28,622 bases of DNA from Elysia marginata (GCA_019649035.1 BMAT01000427.1:192184-220805); one strand, 5' to 3'. Numbered from the stretch's first letter, positions 9,442 to 20,084 are shown. A program made the numbers and translations. Notes: generated by a model from the letters alone, not told the origin.

Positions 9442-9493
9442 TCTTAAATGAGAGGCCAAAGTTTTAATCTTAAATGAGAGGCCAAAGTTTTAA
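9442..9493 (+). repeat. Perfect 26-bp tandem duplication
   Basis: A 26-bp unit starting TCTTAAATGAGAGGCC is repeated twice head to tail (9442-9467 and 9468-9493) with no mismatch, which indicates a recent local duplication. Confidence 0.95.
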
Positions 9494-9844
9494 TTTTTGA
9501 TTTGAAAAAATCCTACTTGGCAACACACATGTTTCGCTCTGAAGTGGAAAAGAAAATAGTTCCTTATAAAAACAATGGATATTTATTTTTTTTGTCGCGT
9601 TTTGTTTTTGAATTTTGACCCTTTTACGAAAATATACAGCTTATTTAAAGGCATTTTAAACACACTTGACGCTTTTATCGTAAGCGGTCTAGGAGGAAGG
9701 TACGGCCGCGTTTTTTATATTCATGCGCTCCTCATTTATAGATATAGATGACTTACGTCAGTTTTATTAATTTCAGTATCATAAGATCGGTTCTCTTCTT
9801 TTATTGACCTCTACGTGCAATTATGTCTAAATATATGTATATAA
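9494..9844. other. Non-coding, nothing recognised
   Basis: AT-rich unique sequence between the tandem duplication and the retroposon tail. No gene or repeat was seen. Confidence 0.55.
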
Positions 9845-9964
9845 TACCATTTTAGAGCAGAAGTTTAAATCAATGTATTCCTGACTATAAGTGTACATGT
9901 GAATGCAAGTCATGTAAAGTGCTTTGAGCTTATGTTTTAAAGGAAAAGCGCTATACAAATAAAA

Positions 9965-10011
<47 letters not shown>
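9845..10011 (+). mobile_element. 3' tail of a LINE or SINE ending in (ATT)n
   Basis: The segment GTAAAGTGCTTTGAGC, then AAAAGCGCTATACAAATAAA, then about fifteen ATT units (9966-10011), has the form of the 3' end shared by many CR1/L2-type LINEs and the SINEs that borrow their tails. The pairing of GTGCTTTGAGC with GCGCTATA and a terminal simple repeat is typical. Only the tail is recognisable; the left boundary at 9845 is approximate. Confidence 0.7.
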
Positions 10012-10012
<1 letters not shown>

Positions 10013-10300
10013 ATCGTCCATCCAGTTCCTTCTTGGCCTTCCCTGTCCTCTCTTCCCTTCGATTTTCCCCTCTAGGGATAGTTGTAGCAAAGGTCCCGAG
10101 CTGCCTCTCATGATGTGTTCAGCATACCTTAGTTTCCGCTTCATAAGTCGTTGCAACAGTCTTTCGCAGACATCAGCCATTTGTATAATTTCTTTGTTGT
10201 TTTTTTCTGACCATGGGACCTTGAGAAGTCTCCTGTAGCACCACATTTCGAACGTCTGTATCTTCTTTTGAACCGTATTGATCTTTATAATGTTTATATT
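10012..10300 (-). pseudogene. Antisense LINE endonuclease-RT C-terminal fragment
   Basis: On the minus strand, from about 10288 down to 10012, the translation reads INTVQKKIQTFEMWCYRRLL, then KVPWSEKN, LMKRKLRYAEHIMRG, LEGKIEGKRGQGRPRRNWMD. This is the familiar tail of LINE-encoded endonuclease/reverse transcriptase proteins (usually EMWCWRRML..., FGHIMR..., EGKRGRGRPRRxWxDD). About 90 residues are open, then the frame runs straight into the (ATT)n array, which would be read as poly-isoleucine. The rest of the LINE is missing on both sides. It is a different LINE copy and orientation from the one at 5.4-7.7 kb. The exact clade is uncertain. Confidence 0.85.
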
Positions 10301-11736
10301 GACTGCTCGCTGCCTTCAAACCTTGCCCCTGAAACTGCAGAACGCTATTCACTACAGTTTTAAAACTAGTTGGAACTAAGCAGCACTACGTCGGCGGCGT
10401 TTCTTTTGTTGTCAAAAAGCTTTACTAATGCTTACGAATAAACTTTGTATTTGTATCATAAAATCACCTTGTTGAAAAATTATTCTCTATGTGGCGTAAT
10501 TGCTGAACCAATCAGTAGGTATTCTGCTATGGTATAATAAGAAACTTTGAAATGTGAAACTCCAAACGATTTACAAAAAAATGGCTTTTAAGTTATCCGT
10601 CACCGAATTTAAACTATTAAAATTATATTCCTTTTTTAGAGCTCTTCTGATACAACATAATGATTTTCGTATTCATGTTTATTGGTGAAAAAAAAACTAC
10701 CTTATAATGAGATTGATTGACAACAATAAGTAATTTATTTTTGGATGATTTTGTATAATAATACATATTTACAGACAACTCTATATTTAAATTGATTTTC
10801 GATTTACAGATATATTAGTAGGTTTTAAAAAATTTTCATTTTATATGTGGAAGTTCACATGACACAAAACTTTGTAACTGTTAAAGGCCTTTTACACTGA
10901 ATAAACATTTCAAATTTCTGATTGAACAATTAATGAATCAATCAATCAGTTATTCTATCTAACCTTGCCTAGCAATCAATCTGTCTACACACCTTATGGC
11001 TAGATATATTCACTCTTGGTTGTATATCAGCTCTATTCTTTCTGAAGCTTCTAATTGTCCAAGAATACAAACGTGTTTTCATAGTACCTTTAAAATGTAA
11101 ACTTTGGCGAATGGATAACTTCAGTTAGAACAATTGGTATACATGTCAAACTTATAATAATTAATCTAAACTAACAATTTAAAGAATTGCTTGTATTTAA
11201 AAATAGAGTAAATTCTTAACAGCCGCTGCGGTTTCGGAAAATTGACCCCCCCCCCCATTTTGTGTTGATAGGTAGGGTAAACACATCATTCTAGAATTAT
11301 GCACCAAATTCTTATGAATTTGAGGCTAAATCACTGCGAACTTTTTTTTTTGCTATGGAAGTTTGTTAAGTAATCGACTGAGACAATCGTGTCTTCTTGG
11401 AGAGCCGAACTTGACTTTCTAGGCAAGGTTTCCAAATTTAGTGTTTCTAGGCCAAGATCAGCAGTAGAAGTAAACTGGGTTAACATCGCTGGTAAAAACC
11501 TATCTTCGGGTCGTTTGGGAAACTTCGGGACATAAAACTAAGAACTTAGGCTAGCCTAAGCAAACAGTTATGTAAACTAAGATCCTACAACAGGTAGAGA
11601 TTTAGATCTAAGAAACGATATTGTCTTTAACGATAATCTGGCGGGCGTGGCAGCAGAAAAATCATGATTTAGAGCCAGAGAAGAAGGTGGAAGAAATAGA
11701 GACAGACATACACGTATAAACAGTCATATAAAAACA
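10301..11736. other. AT-rich non-coding DNA
   Basis: No gene or repeat family was recognised. Minor features are a short imperfect AATC run (about 10932-10950) and a C-homopolymer of 11 bases (about 11246-11256). Confidence 0.55.
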
Positions 11737-11760
11737 GAGTGAAAGAGAGAGAGAGCGAGC

Positions 11761-11799
<39 letters not shown>
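11737..11799. repeat. (GA)n purine tract
   Basis: A GA array with GCGAGC and GAAA interruptions. The opposite-strand Ser/Leu-rich frame is an artefact of the repeat. Confidence 0.93.
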
Positions 11800-12149
11800 C
11801 GGTGGAACTAGAAGAGGACTCGCACAAAGAGAAGGATAAATATCGTTATAGTTAGATTTAAAAAAATTAAGTTGAGGCATTGGGAGAACTCATACTCAAA
11901 GACAAAATCAGACGGACAGGAAGTAGCCTACGGAAAGAAGAAAACAAGTTTAATATCTATAGATTAACAAATACAAGATGATTTTTAAGAACAAAAAGAA
12001 AGGAATGGTAGTTTTTATTGGAGCTGAGTGTATTCTCCTATTAAACCCACGATTTCATGGGCATTTTAGCAGTATTTTCAAAAAGGCCTATGAGAAAGTT
12101 GTTTGATTTTTTAAGAGAAGGATTAAAGTTTACGATCTATGGTGCGCAT

Positions 12150-12232
12150 TCAGTCTCTGTCTCTCTCACTTTCTCTCTCTCTTTGTCTCATCTGTCTCTC
12201 TCTCCTCACGATCTTTCAATCTCTCTCTCCCC
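12150..12232. repeat. CT-rich low-complexity stretch
   Basis: Imperfect CT/TCTCTC runs with TGTCTC interruptions. This is the same dinucleotide as the (GA)n tracts but with the pyrimidine strand on top. Confidence 0.85.
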
Positions 12233-12323
12233 ATAATGTTTTACACAAATAAATGTAACATGACCCTCTTTGTGAAAATAATAACGTTCGCCAGCTCGTC
12301 TATATTTTCTGTCTATAATCCAT

Positions 12324-12608
12324 TTACAGAGATGTAACCTTTATGCCTCGAAGATCACCTCTATTCGCGGTATCATGTATGTCTTCTCCGGTGGTCTTTA
12401 TCCGTAGGACCTCCCCGAGTATTTCGCCCGCTGGAACAAATATAAAGGGGAGCAACCACCGCAAACACCGGCCACCATTTCCCCGCTTGCTCTGTATTGG
12501 ACTAAAGCAGGCCTCTCCTATTTTAATGATGTTTAACAGGGGGATGAAGTTTGGGCATCTCAGGTTTAACATAACAAGGCGAGGGTGAGAATCCCTGAAC
12601 TGTCGCAT
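12324..12608. other. GC-richer stop-poor block, coding status unknown
   Basis: A block open on both strands: 94 codons on the minus strand (12608 to 12324) and 81 on the plus strand (12343 to 12588). Neither translation resembles a family I know. Stop scarcity on both strands at once is more easily explained by base composition than by coding. It could also be a conserved non-coding element. The evidence does not allow a call. Confidence 0.25.
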
Positions 12609-12690
12609 GGAACATGATTGTTCGGGATGGATAGCGACTGTCTAGAAAAAATAAACCGTCGACACTTGAACTAAAGCTAGCAGCGCCTTC

Positions 12691-12990
12691 TTACTTTCTG
12701 GTGGACCAAAAAATGTCGCAAAATTTCTGCTGCTGAAGTAACTGTCGAGATGAGGCTCTTAAAGATGCGCGGATTTTGGACCGACACTGTTTGCTCAGAG
12801 GAGGTACCTGGGCGCTAGTTGAAGTGTCTGGGGTCCTGTAGATCTTTGATCGCGAAGAACCCTTAGTATCATCGCGCTGTGGTACTTGAAATCGTATGAC
12901 TATCAAAACTTTCCGCTGTAGTTTCTCTTCTTCACCTGGACTCCATGGCAAGGTGTAGATCTGGGCTTCCCTGGGCGACACAGTTTTGTG
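12691..12990 (-). other. Anonymous open frame, about 100 codons
   Basis: Minus-strand open frame containing PWSPGEEEKLQRK and a Ser/Arg/Lys-rich C-terminal half (SSRSKIYRTPDTSTSAQ). There is no ATG near the start; the first usable initiator is GTG and a stop lies just upstream, so if coding it would have to be an internal exon. No domain was recognised. It sits in a roughly 1-kb region of slightly higher G+C with other short minus-strand frames in other phases. A coding role is possible but weakly supported. Confidence 0.15.
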
Positions 12991-13058
12991 TCAACTTCTC
13001 AACTGCCGCGACTCTTAATCGCCAAGTCAGTACACTAACATTAAACAGCTTTTCTTCC

Positions 13059-13337
13059 TTATTTGTTGGCTCTCAAGAAGAGCTCTCTCAATGATATAGC
13101 ATTTCTGTCATTTTTTCCCCCTTTAAAAGCATCCTGGATGTGGACAGCTGCTGATTTATGGATAATGGAAACCATGAAACCATCTTCGTTCACTTGTTGG
13201 TGACCCTGTTGAAGGTATAAGAGGAGGAGGGGGGGGATATTTACGGAAGAAAAAAGATTGACGTGGACGAAAGGCTCTTGTTTCTTCTGTTTCTTCATTT
13301 TGAAATCTAGAAATTCCTTTGCATTTCTTAATTTCAT
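13059..13337 (-). other. Anonymous open frame, 92 codons
   Basis: Minus-strand frame starting with an ATG (MKLRNAKEFLDFKMKKQKK) and ending at 13059. It has a Lys-rich start and no recognisable domain, signal peptide or membrane segment. Chance occurrence is likely at this length. Confidence 0.12.
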
Positions 13338-14804
13338 TTTTTTTTATTTTTTAGTACAAAAAATTTACCAGCTGCCCCTCATTTTTAGTGACACCAAAGT
13401 CGCTGTTTTTTTTTTACGTTTTCAAACATAGGATTAACAAAACAAGAGCAAATAAATGATGAGACATTGCATTTCCTTTTGAACACGACTTGATGCCTGT
13501 AATACTATTATCACTTGCCTCCACCAAATCACAAGCTATGGGTGTGTTAGTTTGAGTTGTTGTTATTTTTGTTGTCAGAGTATCAAAGAATATGAGATTT
13601 AATTTGATCTTAAGTGAATCTCAAAATATATAATTCATCATAGTTTTGATACGTAATTATATTTTTTATTTTTCTCCTATGGCTGTCCTATCTGATATAG
13701 GTTAGGAGGTTACTTTGTTTATGGGCATGCATTACACTATTTTTCCTTTACTCGAATTAAAGGGTTATTAGTTTTAGTTTAAAGTCTCGCCCTATCCCTC
13801 CGCTCAAGAGAGACATGAGGGAGGCATTCCTCTCATTCGCGATGCAACAAGGGAGTGGATCCAATTTCGTCACCGCGGGTTGATACGTTATTTTTTAAGA
13901 AACAATTCATTTTTTGAAACTTTTCCTTGTTGTAATATTTAAGTATTTGAAGTGGTATAGCTTTGACTACTGGCTAACGCTATGTCGGTGGAGCTAAGGT
14001 CTAAACTGCAAACATCTTCTCTGAACCGGAACTTCAGAATATTAAGTTTTAAAGACAGGTGCCTCTAAAGATTTACATGGGAATATATTAAGATTCCACA
14101 ACAGTTTGGGATGTTAAAATTTTTTAAAAACAATTTCTAAAACTCCTTTTGAGGCTTTAGATGTGCTGAAACAAAAGAACGTTTTCCAGTAGATATTTTC
14201 AATTCTCGCAAGTGCACCCTTAAGCACACCGGAATTGTTCTGACCTTAATCTACGTCACAACTTGGGAAACACAATCTCTTCCGCATTCCTTCTTGCAGA
14301 TTGCGCATTTCTTTGAGTGGCTCGATAGAAAAAAAATATTACGCAGCTTGAAAAAAAAAAAGCTCTTAGACCAACATTAATACACATTCCCACACCAATA
14401 GGTAGATTTAAGTCAGAATCAATGTGTTTTAAAAGATGTAGAGCTCTATGAGCGTTTTACTAAAACTGCGTAGTATTTTTCGCTATCATGTATTACAAAT
14501 TTGTTAACAATCTGCAAGAAAAAAGACGGAATAGATTGTATTTTCCTTGGGTTCGAGACATGCCACAGCTTAAAAAAATAATGTCTAAACATTCGTATTG
14601 GTATATTTTAAAATCCCAACGTAGTCTCACTGATTTACGAAACGTCATTTTAAAACCCCATTTGAATCTTATTGAGAGGTTCCCATAATTTAAATAAAGC
14701 ACCATAGAACCATTATGGGTTATAAAAGTGCGCACTGAAAGATCTAGCTGGATAATTCATGAAAATTAAAAAAAAATGTTCCGACAAAAACAAAGGGCAG
14801 AAGT
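13338..14804. other. Non-coding, nothing recognised
   Basis: AT-rich unique DNA with scattered T and A runs. Short overlapping frames at about 14.49-14.73 kb on both strands are composition-driven. Confidence 0.55.
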
Positions 14805-15050
14805 TTAGAGCTAGATCTATTTTTACACAGGGATCTAAAACTGCATCTCGGTCTCAGCAGTTCTATGCTAAAATTATTCTTTACTTAATCTTAAAGGTAA
14901 GATCGATATCTAGATCAGATCTAAAACAGATTGAGGCTTATAAACAACAATTCTAATTATGTAGATGTCTTTCAGGGCCCACATCTAATCTAAACTGAGA
15001 TCTAAAACTATAATTATGTAGATCTCGGTCTCGGTAGTTCTAAGGTATAA
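14805..15050. repeat. GATCTAGATC motif island 2 with local direct repeats
   Basis: Contains AGATCTAAAACT at about 14832 and 14998, each followed by CATCTCGGTCTC or GATCTCGGTCTC and then AGTTCTA. TAATTATGTAGAT also occurs twice (about 14955 and 15010). These are imperfect direct repeats of a unit of about 40-50 bp spaced about 165 bp apart, mixed with TCTAGATCAGATC words. Confidence 0.75.
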
Positions 15051-16183
15051 CTAGCACATAGCTAGACATTTTGATAGGGTTTGCAACACAACCTCATTAA
15101 GGTTCATCTTTTTTTTCTTTTGTGCGCTAAGCATTAGTTTTGTGTATAGGCATTGCTATTAACAGTTCAGTTTCACCATTGGTTAAAGGGGCAATTGACT
15201 AGTTTTCATATTTTTTTGTGAAAGTTATTATCATTTTTTTGTTAGTCTTACTTTTGAAAGCGACTGTTCGCTAACTTTTATCACAGTAATAAATTTTGCA
15301 CTCCAAAAGTTAAGGAACTCAGAGTTAAGTTCAAAGTTTCATTAGTACGAGTAAAGAAATAACAAAATATCTCCCTTTACAAAACCAAGATGAATCACAT
15401 CTTTGGTAAGACTCACTGAGGCACTCTTCTAAGATGAAAAATGAAAACCTCATTGCCTCAAAAATATACAAGAAAGAGGATTATATTCAAACTTATCAGC
15501 ATTATGTGAATCTCGGCCAACGTGAGAACCATTGAAACGTAGACAGGACTACTTAGAAATGCACGTTGATCTAGACATAGACCACACGAGGAGTGGTGTT
15601 CAGTGCAAGAGTTTATCTTAAAGGACTTGGCTGTTTGCTCACCCGGGTGCAATCTGAAGGTAAATCTGTTTTGCCAAGATAACGGGACTGTGAGAGGAAA
15701 GGGCCCTTGGGCGATGTCATCTTACTGTCGAGATCTACAGAAGTCTTCATGCTAAAACTCTTGGGTAGACTTCTGAGATGTAAAAAGCCTCACATATTAT
15801 ATACTTTCAGACCTAGTAAATTCTGGAGGCTCGTGAAAGAATGCTACAGGTTGTAGTTAAGTAAATCCTTAGTTAAGGATGTGATAGAAACCACAGTTTG
15901 TCTTCTCTGGGTTGTGGCGAATCTCTCACCGTGGTTTAACCCCAAGTTGGCACAGGTTGAACTGTTATCATGAGAAAATTTATTTGAACTTTGGTTGTGC
16001 TATTTTGTACGTTATTTCATACTCGTTAGATAGACCGAAACTGTCAAGGCATCACATTTTAATATGAAAAAAAAATACGCAAGCAAAGGTTAAAACGTTT
16101 TATGATGTCTGTAACGTTGACAAATATAGCGCGCCGATGAATCTAAACCACCAATACATTCTAGGTGTAAGGTAACAGCATCA
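15051..16183. other. Non-coding, nothing recognised
   Basis: Unique AT-rich sequence. Only short frames are present, and no repeat or RNA gene was recognised. Confidence 0.55.
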
Positions 16184-16530
16184 GGGGCAGCGTGGCAGAG
16201 TGGTTAGCGCGTCGGACTCGCGATCTGGAGGTCGTGGGTTCGATTCCCGACCATGCCGTGTTGCAGTTGCCTTGGGAAAGCAATTTACCCTAACTTTCCC
16301 CAGTCCACCCACCTGTAAAAATGGGTACCCAGCTACAGGCAATTCTTGAATTTGTGATATGCGCCTGCAACACCCTGCAGATGGGTTTAAAGTGGCCTTA
16401 AATGTACTGGTCAGCTGGGGCATTTGTGGCGCTGCTCTTGTGGCGACACAGTTACGCTGAGTAACGAAGCCAAATTTTCCGAAAGGGATTAATAAAGTGT
16501 ATAAAAATAATAATGAAAAAAATAAAAATC
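16184..16530 (+). mobile_element. tRNA-derived SINE, long form (copy 1)
   Basis: The head (about 16185-16256) resembles a tRNA, with A box TGGCAGAGTGG (16193-16203), a perfect B box GGTTCGATTCC (16237-16247) and GGCA/TGCC acceptor pairing. Next comes a central domain with TTGGGAAAGCAATTTACCC, AACTTTCCCCAGTCCACCC and AATGGGTACC, which resembles the conserved SINE central domain described as MetaSINE/MESC-type (from memory). The 3' part holds GTTACGCTGAGTAACGAAG, GATTAATAAAGTGTATA and an A-rich, TAA-containing tail. The copy at 24170 is about 93-94% identical over aligned parts but lacks 16341-16396. No clear target-site duplication was found. A tRNA scanner may call the head; it is a SINE head. 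Confidence 0.93.
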
Positions 16531-16867
16531 AGAATGATGCAGTGGCAGTGTCGATATCAGCGAAGATTCTAGCAGAAATAGTAACAATAACAACATCATC
16601 AATAACAACAACAACAAAATCACTGTATCCGCAAATAAAGAGAAGCTATATATCCGCTTAGCAACAATAATATTAAAAAAAATATCTATCACGTTCGCTA
16701 TAAAAAATCATGATTTTCTTGGCAATGATGGTAAGAGTATCAAGACTGTAATGCTTATGTCTTCGTGCGTTATCTTGAGCCATGTCTTGATAGTTGAAAA
16801 GAACTTTCATAAACAGAAAGAATTCTAGATAGGTTCTATAAGCCTTAAAAGCCTAGTCGATAGTTCT
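16531..16867. other. Non-coding, AT-rich
   Basis: Contains a short (AAC)n-like patch (about 16585-16618). Nothing else was recognised. Confidence 0.5.
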
Positions 16868-17032
16868 TCAATTAATCGATCAGTCAATCAATCAAACAAT
16901 AAATAATCAATCAATAATTAAGCATTTCATTAAAACATCAGCAATATTAACCAATCAATCAAATGAGCCTACCAATTTTATCAGTCAATCAATTAATCTT
17001 AAAAAAAATCAACCAACCAATGTTTATACAAT
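16868..17032. repeat. Degenerate (AATC)n array
   Basis: Many copies of CAATCAATCAA and TCAATCAAT separated by diverged sequence across about 165 bp. This is consistent with an old tetranucleotide microsatellite eroded by mutation. Confidence 0.75.
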
Positions 17033-18088
17033 CCTTTTTAATTTTAAGATTTATAACCACGAAAATCGTGAGGGGGCATGAACGAATTTATCAAAGGTAA
17101 TAGTAATCAAGTAAATCACTTTACGGGTTGGTAAAGAACCTAATCGATTTTTCAACGAAAGAATCAAGTTGTGGCTGTTTGGACAAGGATGTGTAAAGCG
17201 ATGCAAAGACCAAAAAAAAAAAAAAGAAATAACTCTCACAAAATATGCTTTTTTATACACCACCAAATTTGATCCCAAATCCCATAATTCCTCATCTCCT
17301 CTTTAAATTTACTCCAGCATTGCCAAAAGCAAGTCTCGGATGCGACCACTCGCGCTTGAACTAATCATAATTTTATAGATCCCCGGAATTCAAACGGAAC
17401 CAGGGAATCGCTGGGACCCCTCTGGGGTAGGTTCACTAGTCGTGACTCAGATCTCTCCGAGCTGGTTAAAGGGGCTACGAACTGCCCTTTAGCTCTCTCC
17501 TTAGCTCCCTCTTGGCTGCCTCTTAGCTCTCGGTGTTTACTCAATTCGGGCCCTCCAGTTCAATGGTATTGCCTTTTTTACAGACAGACAAAAAAATCAG
17601 ACGTCCCTGTTCGGCTCCTTGGAGTGTTAGCATCGGAAATTCCCGCTAGCCTCTCTGTGGGCCACTTAAACCAAAGGGTGTCTTCGGTCTCTTTTTGACG
17701 TAAAAGAGTTGCTGTCCCTGATCATCCGAGGTTCGCAACAAAAATGAAAAATTGATTGAGCCCGTGCGATGAAACGAAACAAAACTGGTGACAAGAAATT
17801 AAAAGATCTTTGGGATGGATGACTACTTTTTTTCATTTAATTAGTAATTAAAGGCACTTTATAATTGAACTTTAAGGAAAATCTAAAGTTAATAACTGAT
17901 GTAACAGGTACAAAGATTGCGCATATTGCTGTGTTTGGTTAGAGTAAGAAAAAGACTGAACACGGCAGTATATATAGAGTGAAATGGACAAGTTTTAATA
18001 ACTTGTAGAACTTTTTAAACTTTTTATTGAGCTCAAGCATTGTGAATTATTTTTTTATTTAGGTTTACATTTATTGTTGGTGAATTCC
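17033..18088. other. Non-coding; GC-richer patch at about 17.38-17.70 kb
   Basis: No gene was recognised. From about 17380 to 17700 the sequence is less AT-rich and carries three TTAGCTC words near 17500-17540. Open frames there are under about 40 codons. A 14-A run lies at about 17212-17225. Confidence 0.5.
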
Positions 18089-18145
18089 CCCCCCCCCCCT
18101 CTCTCTCTGTCTCTCTCTCTCTCAGCTCGGTCTCTCCCTTTCTCA
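18089..18145. repeat. C-homopolymer followed by CT repeat
   Basis: A run of 12-13 C followed by (CT)n with GT interruptions. A similar C-run-plus-CT arrangement occurs at about 22810-22840. Confidence 0.9.
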
Positions 18146-18539
18146 CTCACTTGTTTATTTTCAATTGCCCAAGGCCCCGACAAGAGACAGCCACAGGCAA
18201 AGCTGCGAATCTTCATATACACTCAGGGTCCGTAATATTCTTTTAAGTACAATGTCTATGACAGGGGTGTAAAATCTCTGTTCAAAAGAAACGTGTAAAT
18301 TAAGAGAAATCTGATGTACAAATACTATCTCATCTTTGAATACATGTATCTTGAAGTTGCTGTCACGTTGCCCTATTCCTTACACGTCGTGCTAAATTTT
18401 TGTTTTCAATCCTTCCCATCATTTTCTTTTTTTCTTTTTCCTTATGTTTCGTTTTACTCTTTTCGCTAAGTTTTCTGTACCGTCAGCCTTTACAGTCTCC
18501 CTCCCCCCCCCTCCCCCGCTCAGTAAAGTCTGAAGAGGT

Positions 18540-18795
18540 CGCATAGAGCCTTTAATTGATCCGAATTCTGCATTAATTGAAGACAGAAGGGGCCATCTCA
18601 AGGACTGCTGCTCTCTAAACAGAGACGCTCAAGAATCAAGGGACAGCACTCGCGCCAACAGTTTAGGGGCGCGCACAATAAAATTACCCTTAATCTGAGA
18701 CCAAAGACAGATGGGGGACGTGGTGGGCGTGGTCATCACACAAGGAATGAGATTTTCATGAATTGCTGGTAAGATGGCGGCGATACAATACGATT
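18540..18795. promoter_or_regulatory. Candidate cis-regulatory stretch
   Basis: A non-repetitive, GC-richer stretch carrying two identical TTAATTGA words 21 bp apart (18552-18559 and 18573-18580), a form bound by many homeodomain proteins. It also has GGGCGTGG (18725-18732, KLF/Sp-like) and AAGATGGCGGC (18771-18781, the classical YY1 consensus). No gene or transcript start can be tied to it. Motif matches alone are weak evidence, so this is a candidate only. Confidence 0.25.
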
Positions 18796-19035
18796 TAGTG
18801 ATGGGATTATTCGAGTGACAAGATTCTCTCTGTCTCTCTCAATGTCTTGGAGAAGGACGTGTTAGAGGAAAGGCTGGTTTACGGTCACAATGGACTTAGA
18901 GAACAGGCGACAGAAGAATGTTCTATCATCTATAGAAACTAGGTTAGGTACAAAACTGCGAAAGATAAAGTAACTTTAAGAGTTGTTTTTTCTTCATTCC
19001 GATGATTCTCAAGAATGAGATACACGGTATATGAG

Positions 19036-19037
<2 letters not shown>

Positions 19038-19077
<40 letters not shown>

Positions 19078-19196
19078 AAGAGAAAGAGAGAGGGGGGGCA
19101 GACAGACAGACAGGCAGACAGAGAGAGAAAAGAGGGAGAAAGCGAGGGATAAAGAAAGCAAGAGAGAGAGACAGACAGACAGACAAAGATAGAGAC

Positions 19197-19263
<67 letters not shown>

Positions 19264-19267
19264 GAGA
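19038..19267. repeat. Long (GA)n purine tract with GACA block
   Basis: About 230 bp. A pure purine run (19038-19098) is followed by GACAGACAGACAG units (about 19099-19122 and 19170-19184), then a second pure purine run (19211-19267). Long Ser/Leu frames on the opposite strand are artefacts. Confidence 0.95.
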
Positions 19268-20084
19268 TTTACAGGTAGTAAGATAATTAAAAACAATATT
19301 TAGCTTTTCTTAATTCTTTTTTTAATTCTATTTGAAATTAGAAAAAAAATGTATCAATTTTACGTTCAAATTTACTTGAAATAAACCTGAAAATTATTGT
19401 CCTTTTCGTTGATTAAAAATAGTTAAAAAGAAGGGAAAACTGCTTTTTACATATAAAATAGATGATGTTCCTAAAAACGGTCGGCGAAAGTTAGGTGCCT
19501 TGTTTTACTATCAACACAAGGGACCCCATATAAGTAAATTGGAATGGATTGGGCGCATTTCTTGTACAAAACGCTTCTTACTGCTTTTCATGATGCTGGT
19601 GTAGTAAAGAATAGTTAAAAACAAAATAAAAAATTTAATAATGCAAATGAAGATAATCCTTTCTTTTAAAAAATAATGTGAGGAAGACTTCAAGACTACA
19701 TTTTTGTAAAGCGCCAGAATCTACTGGCTAAAAAAGAAAGCAAACTTGATGATAATAATGTAAAAATGATTCATCATTCTAGGGCCATACATCAAAATCT
19801 GATAATTTTATGGTTGAATACTTGAATCTTTTTCAAGAATCAATTTTTTTATGTACTCATTTAATTTTAAAAATATGCCTTTGTTTATGTCAGAGTCATA
19901 GAATTAAAGTCATTTTGCGGACGTCCAAGAAAGCCATGACGTCATGAGCACACTTCGATCGGTACATTAAACTTTGTTGTTTTTTGCTGACTCGAAAAAT
20001 AAACAAAACTATCGCTCAAACGGTCTTTTAAGACGTTCGGTCAAGTTAGTTTAGACTCTAAAAATAAATATGTGACGATATAGA
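19268..20084. other. AT-rich non-coding DNA
   Basis: Very AT-rich unique sequence. No gene, RNA or repeat family was recognised. Confidence 0.55.

Noticed and set aside
9827-10011. Poly-isoleucine extension of the minus-strand LINE fragment
   Set aside because: It is the (ATT)n array and the flanking retroposon tail read in the LINE's frame, not part of the LINE protein.
16185-16256. Functional tRNA gene
   Set aside because: A and B boxes are good, but the acceptor stem pairs only in part, and the same head with the same downstream body recurs at 24170, so it is a SINE head.
16181-16423. 80-codon minus-strand frame across the SINE
   Set aside because: A similar frame appears across the other SINE copy (24069-24350); it is an open reading of the repeat and not a conserved gene.
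18944-19296. Ser/Leu-rich transmembrane-like proteins
   Set aside because: They are translations of the GA/CT repeat on the minus strand.
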